Assembly (NCBI RefSeq): GCF_000633515.1
Contig: NZ_AYMP01000005.1
Span: forward strand, 30,253-94,252
DNA: 64,000 nt
Direction of reading: 5' to 3'
Source of the DNA: Morganella morganii H1r
Lineage (GTDB): Bacteria > Pseudomonadota > Gammaproteobacteria > Enterobacterales > Enterobacteriaceae
Of this stretch, positions 57,528 to 64,000 are shown one piece after another. The notes beneath the pieces are model-generated. The model had not been told where the DNA came from. It saw only the letters and a program-made list of their open reading frames with translations, and did not search any database. The position numbers and the translations under genes are program-made. The first letter of the stretch is position 1. Every line of letters begins with the position of its first letter.

Positions 57528-58508
57528 ATGCCTATTAAGAAACTCGATGATGGTCGATATTTAGTGGATGTTAGGCCTCTTGGGCGGCAGGGAACCCGCA
57601 TCAGGAAGAAATTTAATAAAAAATCAGAGGCAATAGCTTTTGAAAGATACACGATGGCTAACGTGTCCAGCATGTCAGCTACGGGTGTAAAAAAAGACAG
57701 ACGAACACTGACTGAGCTTTTAAATTTATGGTGGCTCTATCATGGTTCAGCGAGCGATAACGGCGAAACAGAACACCGGCAGCTGAAGAAAACAATTTCA
57801 GCATTAGGTGATCCGGCAATAAACCGGCTCAATAAGCACGTTTTGCTTGAACACCGCACCCAGCGACTCAGAGATCAGGTTAGTGCATCAACTATCAATC
57901 GTGATATGTACCGGCTTTCCGGAATGCTTACAGCTTTAACCAAACTGGAAATATTTCATGGTAACAACCCGATAAAAGGATTACCGCCATTGAAAGAAAA
58001 ACAGCCGGAAATGACGTTTTTATCACAGGATGAAATCAGTCGTTTGCTTGATGTTCTGTCAGGTGATGAAAAGCGGATCGCCCTGCTATGCATCAGTACC
58101 GGCGCACGGTGGAGCGAAGCGGCAACACTGAAAAGTGAGCAGGTAATCGGTGGGCGGGTGACGTTTTTAAAAACTAAAAACGGTAAGCAGCGAACAATCC
58201 CGATATCAAATGAACTTGAGAAAGCGATCAAGACAAAAGAATCCGGATTACTGTTCCGTGTTGATTACCAGACATTCCGCGTAAAACTGCGAAATGTAAA
58301 ACCGGATTTACCAGACGGTCAGGCTACGCACGTTCTGCGGCACACCTTCGCCAGTCATTTTATGATGAACGGCGGAAACATTGTTGCACTACAGCAAATT
58401 CTCGGACATGCCAGCATAAACCAAACAATGGCATATGCTCACCTTGCACCTGATTATTTGCAGTTCGCGATCTCGCTTAATCCGCTGAAAGGTGGTGTGA
58501 CAATTTAG
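57528..58508 (+). CDS. int: Tyrosine integrase
   Basis: 326 aa (P2 337). Catalytic residues are Arg194 (GARWSEAATL), His268 and Arg271 (HVLRHTFASH), His294 (LGHAS) and Tyr303 (TMAYAHL). An N-terminal arm-binding domain starts PIKKLDDGRYLVDV. GGAGGG precedes the ATG. It is next to attR; the site it uses lies in the cpxP 3' UTR. Confidence 0.95.
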   Translation: MPIKKLDDGRYLVDVRPLGRQGTRIRKKFNKKSEAIAFERYTMANVSSMSATGVKKDRRTLTELLNLWWLYHGSASDNGETEHRQLKKTISALGDPAINRLNKHVLLEHRTQRLRDQVSASTINRDMYRLSGMLTALTKLEIFHGNNPIKGLPPLKEKQPEMTFLSQDEISRLLDVLSGDEKRIALLCISTGARWSEAATLKSEQVIGGRVTFLKTKNGKQRTIPISNELEKAIKTKESGLLFRVDYQTFRVKLRNVKPDLPDGQATHVLRHTFASHFMMNGGNIVALQQILGHASINQTMAYAHLAPDYLQFAISLNPLKGGVTI

Positions 58509-58527
58509 CAGTTACAGGCGGTTAAAG

Positions 58528-58545
58528 TGTCCACACTGTGTCCAC
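58528..58545. promoter_or_regulatory. Candidate integrase arm-type sites, attR side
   Basis: TGTCCAC at 58528 and 58539, direct and 11 bp apart, matching the pair beside attL. Confidence 0.6.
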
Positions 58546-58624
58546 GCTCAGTGAATTTTGTGTAACTTATAGCCGCCTATAAAAATATTTATTTGTTTGA
58601 TTTGAAAGGGATTTCAAATATAAC

Positions 58625-58674
58625 CAGATAAAAAAAAGCCCCTCAAGAGGGGCTGTAAAAGACAGGGATGGTGT
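58625..58674. repeat. Prophage attachment site attR
   Basis: Second copy of the 50-bp att segment. Host sequence (cpxP side) follows on the right. The whole copy lies inside the CpxQ small RNA, from its seed to its terminator U-run. Confidence 0.92.
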
Positions 58675-58689
58675 CTATGGCAAGGAAAA
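58630..58689 (-). ncRNA. cpxQ: CpxQ small RNA (3' UTR of cpxP)
   Basis: About 60 nt on the minus strand, beginning UUUUCCUUGCCAUAGACACC with CAUCCCUGUCUU next, then a terminator hairpin GCCCCUC-N2-GAGGGGC and U8. The first 32 nt match E. coli CpxQ, an Hfq-dependent RNA cut from the cpxP mRNA by RNase E that represses envelope protein genes. The terminator sequence differs from E. coli. The 5' part is host DNA; the 3' part is the phage-derived half of attR. Confidence 0.88.
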
Positions 58690-58754
58690 ACTTCTTGGGT
58701 GCTACTTAACGACTCTACTGACTTCACTACTCTGACAAATTACTACTGACAAAT

Positions 58755-59255
58755 TCATTCCGGCATATTCTGCGCGGAGGAGGCGGATGAGGTATGGATA
58801 CTCTCCTCCGGCTCAAAATTGGTATCAAGCTGCATTTTCTGCTCCGGGTTGAGTAACTGATACATCTGATGATGAACCCGTATCATCTCAACCTGGTAAT
58901 CCAGCCGCTTGCGCATCTCCTTTTCCAGCTGATTACGCACCGCCGTTTCATCAAACTTTTCGGCCTTAACCAGCTCGTACAGCGCAATATCATCTTCTGC
59001 AAGGTTACGGACATTCCGTAACTGGTCGCGGTAATTGTGCATCAGATCCCGCAACTGCATCCGTTGTTGTTCCGTTAACCGGATACCGGTCAACATAGAG
59101 GTATAACCATCTCCCCCTGATGTCGTTATACCTTTATACTGACTGTGATTCTGCACCGGGGTAACACAGCCATCACTTTCTGAATCCTGCGCCAGTCCGG
59201 GCGCACTTTGCATCACAAACATTGACGCTAAAGTGATTGTTGCTATCTTACCCAT
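58755..59255 (-). CDS. cpxP: Periplasmic stress adaptor CpxP
   Basis: 166 aa with a signal peptide (about 1-22). Two LTxxQ-type motifs of the CpxP/Spy family are present: GIRLTEQQRMQLRDLMHNYR and LLNPEQKMQLDTNF. The middle DETAVRNQLEKEMRKRLDYQ matches E. coli CpxP. It inhibits CpxA and delivers misfolded proteins to DegP. Divergent from cpxRA with a CpxR box in between; its 3' UTR is the CpxQ small RNA. Confidence 0.93.
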   Translation of the reverse strand: MGKIATITLASMFVMQSAPGLAQDSESDGCVTPVQNHSQYKGITTSGGDGYTSMLTGIRLTEQQRMQLRDLMHNYRDQLRNVRNLAEDDIALYELVKAEKFDETAVRNQLEKEMRKRLDYQVEMIRVHHQMYQLLNPEQKMQLDTNFEPEESIHTSSASSAQNMPE

Positions 59256-59341
59256 AGTAACTCCTTAAACTTCTGAGTCTGCGTCACCTGACCCGTTGAA
59301 ATTAACTATACGCACCCGGCTGCAAACATGCGTCAGAGCAT

Positions 59342-59356
59342 GTAAAAGAACGTAAA
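59342..59356. promoter_or_regulatory. CpxR binding box
   Basis: GTAAA-AGAAC-GTAAA is a perfect match to GTAAA-N5-GTAAA. It lies between cpxP and cpxR and should drive CpxR-activated cpxP and autoregulated cpxRA transcription. Confidence 0.92.
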
Positions 59357-59409
59357 GTCATGGAATAGAAACGTTTGTTGTCGTATTTTGCACGTGGAGG
59401 ACGTGAATA

Positions 59410-60114
59410 ATGAATAAAATACTGCTTGTTGATGATGACCGCGAATTAACCTCGCTGTTAAAAGAATTACTCGATATGGAAGGGTTCAACGTTGTCATTG
59501 CACATGACGGCGAGCAGGCACTGACCCTCCTTGACGATTCCATAGACTTGTTATTGCTCGACATCATGATGCCGCGCAAAAACGGGATTGAAACCCTGAA
59601 AGAACTGCGCCAGAACTACCAGACGCCGGTGATTATGCTGACCGCACGCGGCAGTGACCTTGACCGTGTACTGGGGCTCGAACTGGGTGCGGATGACTAT
59701 CTGCCGAAGCCGTTTAACGATCGCGAGCTGGTGGCGCGTATACGTGCGATTCTGCGCCGCTCCAACTGGAGTGAGCAACAGCAGCAAAACGACAGCAGCA
59801 GTAACTCTTCCGTGGTGATGGTGGATAAACTCCAGCTCAACCCGGGCCGTCAGGAAGCCAGCTTCGGCGACGAAGTGCTGGATCTGACCGGAACCGAATT
59901 CACCCTGCTTTACCTGCTGGCACAGCATCTCGGCCAGGTGGTCAGCCGTGAACACTTAAGTCAGGAAGTGCTGGGCAAACGTCTGACGCCGTTTGACCGT
60001 GCCATTGATATGCACATTTCCAACCTGCGCCGCAAATTACCGGAGCGCACAGACGGCCTGCCGTGGTTTAAAACCTTACGCGGCCGTGGTTACCTGATGG
60101 TATCGGCAACATGA
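59410..60114 (+). CDS. cpxR: Response regulator CpxR
   Basis: 234 aa OmpR/PhoB-type regulator of the envelope stress response. The receiver domain has Asp8-Asp9-Asp10 acidic residues, phosphoacceptor Asp51 (LLLLDIMMP) and Lys in LPKPFNDREL. The winged helix ends GRGYLMVS. A Gln/Asn/Ser-rich linker (SEQQQQNDSSSNSS) is a lineage trait. Overlaps cpxA by 4 bp (ATGA). Confidence 0.98.
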   Translation: MNKILLVDDDRELTSLLKELLDMEGFNVVIAHDGEQALTLLDDSIDLLLLDIMMPRKNGIETLKELRQNYQTPVIMLTARGSDLDRVLGLELGADDYLPKPFNDRELVARIRAILRRSNWSEQQQQNDSSSNSSVVMVDKLQLNPGRQEASFGDEVLDLTGTEFTLLYLLAQHLGQVVSREHLSQEVLGKRLTPFDRAIDMHISNLRRKLPERTDGLPWFKTLRGRGYLMVSAT

Positions 60115-61481
60115 TAAGCAGCCTGACGGCGCGGATTTTCGCCATCTTCTGGTTTACCCTGGCACTGGTGCTGTTACTGGTGCTGATGGTGCCGAAGCTC
60201 GACTCCCGGCAGCTGATGCCGCTCCAGGAGGCCGAGTACCGGCAGGGTATGATGCTGCAGCAACATATTGAATCTGATCTCGCACAGGATCCGGCGAATG
60301 ACCTGCTCTGGTGGCGGCGGCTGACCCGCGCCCTGGTAAAATGGACACCGCCGGACAAGCGCCTGATTATTGTCACCAGCGAAGGCCGGATCATCGGGCC
60401 TATCCGCAATGATTCCCAGGTTATCCGTAACTTTATGGGCCAGTCAGATAACACTGACAACCCGAAAAAGAAACGGTATGGCCGCATTGAGCTGCTCGGA
60501 CCGTTTGAAGTCCGCGACGGCGAAGACCGCTATCAGCTTTATCTGATCCGCCCGGCGAACACCGCACAGTCTGACTTTATCAACTTTCTGATCGACCGCC
60601 CGTTCCTGTTACTGGCCGCCACCATGCTGATCAGCACCCCGCTGCTGCTCTGGCTGGCGTGGAGCCTGGCAAAACCGGCACGAAAACTGAAAAATGCGGC
60701 GGATGATGTTGCCAAGGGTAATTTGCGCCAGCATCCGGAACTGGAAGCCGGTCCGCAGGAATTCCTTGCGGCGGGCAACAGCTTTAACCAGATGATCAGC
60801 GCCCTTGAACGCATGGTGAACGCACAGCAGCGGCTGATATCCGATATCTCCCACGAACTGCGCACCCCGCTCACCCGGCTTCAGCTGGCCACGGCACTGC
60901 TGCGCCGCCGCCACGGTGAGAGTAAAGAGCTGGAACGCATCGAAACCGAAACCCACCGCCTCGACGGCATGATCAATGACCTGCTGGTGCTTTCCCGCAG
61001 TCAGCACAAAAATGAGCTGCTGCGCCAGAACATCAAAGCCAATGAGCTGTGGGATGACATTCTCGACAATGCGAAATTTGAGGCGGAACAGCGCCATAAA
61101 ACGCTGGAAATCACCTCTTCGCCGGGCCCGTGGACAATTTACTGCAATCCGTCCGCACTCGGCAGTGCATTTGAGAATATTGTCCGTAACGCGCTGCGTT
61201 ACTCAAACCAGCACATTCAGGTCGCCTTCAGTGCCGACACCAAAGGCATCACCATTGTGGTGGATGATGACGGCCCGGGTGTCAGCCCGGAAGATCGTGA
61301 ACATATCTTCCGGCCGTTCTACCGCACTGACGAAGCTCGTGACCGCGAATCCGGCGGTACCGGCCTCGGGCTTGCGATTGTCAGCACTGCCATCAGCCAG
61401 CACAACGGCAAAGTCACCGCCAACGACAGCCCGCTCGGCGGACTGAGGCTGGAAATCTGGCTGCCGCTGCACCCGCGCTGA
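60111..61481 (+). CDS. cpxA: Sensor histidine kinase CpxA
   Basis: 456 aa. Two membrane helices (about 8-28 and 164-184) flank the periplasmic sensor domain. A HAMP region is followed by the H-box SDISHELRTPLTRLQLA with the phosphorylated His, the N-box FENIVRNALRYS, and G boxes (VDDDGPGV, GGTGLGLAIV). It phosphorylates CpxR on envelope damage. Confidence 0.98.
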   Translation: MISSLTARIFAIFWFTLALVLLLVLMVPKLDSRQLMPLQEAEYRQGMMLQQHIESDLAQDPANDLLWWRRLTRALVKWTPPDKRLIIVTSEGRIIGPIRNDSQVIRNFMGQSDNTDNPKKKRYGRIELLGPFEVRDGEDRYQLYLIRPANTAQSDFINFLIDRPFLLLAATMLISTPLLLWLAWSLAKPARKLKNAADDVAKGNLRQHPELEAGPQEFLAAGNSFNQMISALERMVNAQQRLISDISHELRTPLTRLQLATALLRRRHGESKELERIETETHRLDGMINDLLVLSRSQHKNELLRQNIKANELWDDILDNAKFEAEQRHKTLEITSSPGPWTIYCNPSALGSAFENIVRNALRYSNQHIQVAFSADTKGITIVVDDDGPGVSPEDREHIFRPFYRTDEARDRESGGTGLGLAIVSTAISQHNGKVTANDSPLGGLRLEIWLPLHPR

Positions 61482-61494
61482 AACTCTCTGTCGT

Positions 61495-61528
61495 TACCGG
61501 GAAATCATCCCCGGTAACTATTCTTTCT
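61495..61528 (+). terminator. Terminator after cpxRA
   Basis: GTTACCGGG-N8-CCCGGTAAC with a weak T-rich tail TATTCTTTCTT. Confidence 0.75.
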
Positions 61529-62067
61529 TAAGCAGGAATCACCATTGCTATCAATATGATGTAATAAAACATTTCTGCTGTGATTGCGCATGTGCCGATT
61601 AGAAAAAGTAATAATCCAAAGCTCTGGCTTAAAGTAACACTTTTTCTGCTACTATCTCAAAAAAGACAGAATTTAAAAAAAATATTCGTCAATTAAACCG
61701 CATAAAGTTCGTTTAATGAAAGACTCACGAGTGTTATCATGCTTGACCTGTCCGGGTAATCGGACTAGCCTTTGGCAGCAAATATAAATGGCGCTGATTG
61801 ATTTGGTATAAATCATTTACCAATTTATTGAAAAGTCAGCCCTCTGTAATACACCACAATTCTTACTGACGAAATTTATCAATATAATCAGTAGGATAAA
61901 CTCGAAATAGCGCACTCTGGGAGCGGGTAACCCAGTGCGGTAGCTATGGTTGTATACAAAATTAAAGCTATTGAGTATTACACCAAGTATACTCTATGAT
62001 AAATACTAAGTTTATATTATGCTAGTTTAAAAACTCATTACTTATAACTATATATGGTATATATTTT
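61529..62067. other. Leader region of the polysaccharide locus
   Basis: 540 bp, AT-rich, with no supportable gene. It should hold the promoter of the polysaccharide operon; the JUMPstart-like element is described separately. Confidence 0.6.
61909..61955 (+). promoter_or_regulatory. JUMPstart element with ops motif (RfaH recruitment)
   Basis: AGCGCACTCTGGGAGCGGGT followed by AACCCAGTGCGGTAGC resembles the JUMPstart consensus, and GCGGTAGC at 61937-61944 is the ops core where RfaH is loaded on RNA polymerase. It lies 110 bp before the first glycosyltransferase gene and would allow full-length transcription of a long O-antigen operon. Confidence 0.82.
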
Positions 62068-62814
62068 ATGGAAACTAATAAAAAAAAACTAATTACAATA
62101 ATAACGATATCATATAACTCAGAAAAATATATTGAAAGAGCAATAAATAGCGTAATAAATAATAAAAAAAAAGATCTGATTGAGTATATTGTTATTGATG
62201 GAAAATCTACAGATAAAACTAAAGAAATAGTGCAATCCCATATAGATAAAATTGATGTATTTATATCAGAAAATGATTTTGGAATCGCTCATGCCTTCAA
62301 TAAAGGTATATTACGTGCAACAGGAAAATATATTTGTTTCCTCAACTCAGATGATTACTTCGAAAACTCAGCTTTAGATCATATTATCAATTCAATATTA
62401 GAAGATGACATACTTCCTGACATATATTACGGAAACACAATAGCATTTTCAGAAGAAAAATCATGGAAAAAGAAAAAATATACCGGAAAACCTTGGGTTT
62501 CTCTTCCTTTTACATTTGGTGCATCTTTCTATAAATTTGACCTTTTTGAAAAATATGGCATATTTGATATAAATAAAAAAATTGCAATGGATGTTGATTT
62601 TATTCTACGATTCTGGAGTTTCTCCACAAAAAAAGACCTTGACATAAACATACTAAACCAAAGTGTTGGAGGCATTTCAGATAGGCACCGTGTTCAAGGT
62701 TATATCGAATATTTTAATTCATCCAGAAAGCAATATGGTCTTACAAAATCCATATTAGGCTTAGGAAGGAAAATGGCTGCGCTATTATATCATAAAATGA
62801 GAAACTTAAAATGA
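62068..62814 (+). CDS. Family 2 glycosyltransferase
   Basis: 248 aa. GT-A fold, with TIITISYNSEKYIERAINSV, the nucleotide-binding VIDGKSTDKT, and the metal-binding SDD in CFLNSDDYFENS. No transmembrane helix. WcaA-like enzymes of this kind transfer a sugar to the lipid-linked O-unit. The sugar cannot be told from the sequence. Very AT-rich, unlike cpxA, which fits a horizontally exchanged locus. Overlaps the next gene by ATGA. Confidence 0.88.
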   Translation: METNKKKLITIITISYNSEKYIERAINSVINNKKKDLIEYIVIDGKSTDKTKEIVQSHIDKIDVFISENDFGIAHAFNKGILRATGKYICFLNSDDYFENSALDHIINSILEDDILPDIYYGNTIAFSEEKSWKKKKYTGKPWVSLPFTFGASFYKFDLFEKYGIFDINKKIAMDVDFILRFWSFSTKKDLDINILNQSVGGISDRHRVQGYIEYFNSSRKQYGLTKSILGLGRKMAALLYHKMRNLK

Positions 62815-63344
62815 TAAAAGATATAAGCTATTATCTTATTAATTATATTATAAATAGAATACCATCAAGAAAGGTAAGGATGTATATATATTCTATTATA
62901 ACAAAAGGTAGAATTAATAAAAAAGCATCTATCTCAGTACGAGTACAATTTTTAAATATAATGAATGTATATATTTCAGATAATGTAAATATCAACCGAG
63001 ATTGTATTATTGATGGTCGCGGTGGTAAAATAATCATGGAGAATAATGTTGATATTGCCCCTCAAGTTAATATTTGGACATTACAACATGATGTAGATAC
63101 TAAAAATCATGATATAATTCACTCAGATGTTATTATTCATAGTGGTGCTTGGATTTGTAATAGAGCTATTATTCTTCCTGGTAGTATTATTAATAAAGAT
63201 GCAGTTATTGGTGCTGGAGTATCATTTAAGGGAATCGCACAGGAAGGTGAAATAATTGTTCAAAATAAGTATAGAGTTTTAGACAAGAAAAAACGCACGC
63301 TTGATAGTAAGTTTAAATTAAGCAGAATAAGAAGATTTAGATGA
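62811..63344 (+). CDS. Hexapeptide-repeat acyltransferase
   Basis: 177 aa. Left-handed beta-helix repeats of the [LIV]-G-x4 type (ISVRVQFLNIMNVYISDNVN, IIMENNVDIAPQVNIW, HSDVIIHSGAWICNRAIILP and AVIGAGVSF), as in WcaF/WbbJ. HD in LQHDVD may be the catalytic His. Probably O-acetylates a sugar of the O-unit; substrate unknown. Confidence 0.85.
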   Translation: MIKDISYYLINYIINRIPSRKVRMYIYSIITKGRINKKASISVRVQFLNIMNVYISDNVNINRDCIIDGRGGKIIMENNVDIAPQVNIWTLQHDVDTKNHDIIHSDVIIHSGAWICNRAIILPGSIINKDAVIGAGVSFKGIAQEGEIIVQNKYRVLDKKKRTLDSKFKLSRIRRFR

Positions 63345-64000
63345 GATCGATATTATATTCATCCCCACTAATTTATATTTTGTTTTTCTTAACCCCTGCC
63401 ATAAGTCGTTTTGGTATCAGTATCATATGGTATACTGGGTTGGCTACCATTATTTCTGCAGGCTATATCATTATTAAATATTCAATCACAAAACTGGATA
63501 TATTATTTGTAATATTTCTAGCTTGCTGCCTATTAGCATTACCAATAAATTATATCTTTAGTGACTATATAGATAGTATCTCATTCTTAAAATCTTTTAT
63601 AAATTTGACATCTATCTTAGTTATATCGAGTGCATTATCTCTGTACTATAAAAATCTAAACTATAAATTGATAACAACAAGTATAGATTATAGTATCTAT
63701 ATCTTATCTATATATTCTATTCTAAAGTATATCTTATTATGCTCAGGCTTAATTAGCCCAGAGCCTCTGGATTTTTATAGGCAATATGATAAATTCCCAT
63801 TTATTATTCGTGGTTTTTTTAATGAACCATCGCATTATGCTATAGCAATAGTTTTATTAATCACTATAAAGATCTTTTTATTACAACAAACCATAAACAA
63901 AAAAAACCATATGCTATATATGATTGTCACAATAACAATTATATTAACCTATTCAATAACAGCATATATATTATTCCTTGTGGTAATAGCACTATATCTA
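63341..64000 (+). CDS. Wzy-like O-antigen polymerase (partial, runs off the window)
   Basis: 220 codons are present with no stop before the right edge. The ATG at 63341 overlaps the acyltransferase stop as ATGA. At least five or six hydrophobic segments are visible (for example YILFFLTPAISRFGISIIWY). RGFFNEPSHYAIAIV resembles the conserved periplasmic loop of Wzy polymerases. Probable polymerase of O-units in the inner membrane; a flippase is less likely. Partial sequence limits certainty. Confidence 0.65.
   Translation, partial: MRSILYSSPLIYILFFLTPAISRFGISIIWYTGLATIISAGYIIIKYSITKLDILFVIFLACCLLALPINYIFSDYIDSISFLKSFINLTSILVISSALSLYYKNLNYKLITTSIDYSIYILSIYSILKYILLCSGLISPEPLDFYRQYDKFPFIIRGFFNEPSHYAIAIVLLITIKIFLLQQTINKKNHMLYMIVTITIILTYSITAYILFLVVIALYL

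Larger units (their letters stand above)
28162..58674. mobile_element. P2-like prophage, about 30.5 kb, nearly complete
   Basis: Bounded by the 50-bp att repeats. It carries the full P2-type set: int, C, cox, A, cos, Q, P, O, N, M, L, X, lysis genes, R, S, V, W, J, I, a tail fibre gene with its assembly gene, FI, FII, E/E', T, U, D and ogr. Exceptions to intactness are a frameshifted methylase gene and the accessory genes at the ends. Late genes keep P2 order, but the FI-U block is inverted. Composition is like the host, so the phage is adapted to related hosts. All structural genes look intact, so it may be inducible. Confidence 0.95.

Overview
The window is a chromosomal segment of a gammaproteobacterium, most likely Morganella morganii or a close relative in the Morganellaceae. 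Gene order from metL-metB-metJ to tpiA-pfkA-cpxP-cpxRA follows the E. coli 88-min region closely. The roughly even base composition is higher in GC than Proteus or Providencia, and an O-antigen-type locus directly follows cpxA, as is described for Proteus and Providencia. The genus call is inference; no 16S or other marker lies in the window.

Region 1 (1-13700) is core chromosome: methionine biosynthesis and its repressor (metL start, metB, metJ), rpmE, priA, cytR, ftsN, the heat-shock protease operon hslVU with a sigma-32-like promoter, menA, rraA, zapB and glpFK. Region 2 (13700-18260) carries an AT-rich two-gene insert bounded by an 86-bp near-identical direct repeat that includes the glpK terminator. 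The insert holds a frameshifted, probably membrane-anchored protein and a hydrolase-like protein of unknown role. It is followed by glpTQ, in which glpT is interrupted by one amber codon. Region 3 (18270-28140) has emrD, fpr, yiiR, yiiQ, tpiA, a TerB-like gene, a three-copy tandem repeat (period 127 bp), pfkA, a 0.9-kb gene-free stretch and an AIDA-type autotransporter.

Region 4 (28162-58674) is a nearly complete P2-like prophage of about 30.5 kb, bounded by 50-bp att repeats with one mismatch. Left to right it holds an accessory gene, ogr, D, tail genes FI-FII-E/E'-T-U, tail fibre and baseplate genes, tail completion genes S and R, a lysis cassette, head genes X-L-M-N-O, P, Q, cos, a broken methylase gene, replication gene A with a Dam-type methylase and small early genes, then cox, the C-type repressor and int. 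The FI-U block is inverted relative to P2. The integration site lies in the 3' end of cpxP, on the part that would encode the CpxQ small RNA and its terminator. The phage brings its own copy of this segment, so the small RNA gene looks intact after integration.

Region 5 (58680-61530) is cpxP, a CpxR box, cpxR and cpxA. Region 6 (61530-64000) is strongly AT-rich. It has a JUMPstart/ops-like element and then the start of a surface polysaccharide (probably O-antigen) cluster: a family 2 glycosyltransferase, a hexapeptide-repeat acyltransferase and a truncated Wzy-like membrane protein.

Themes across the window are glycerol and glycerol-3-phosphate use (glpF, glpK, glpT, glpQ, tpiA), envelope stress and surface structures (cpx, autotransporter, O-antigen) and mobile DNA inserted at transcription terminators. 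No tRNA or rRNA gene, CRISPR array or insertion sequence was recognised.
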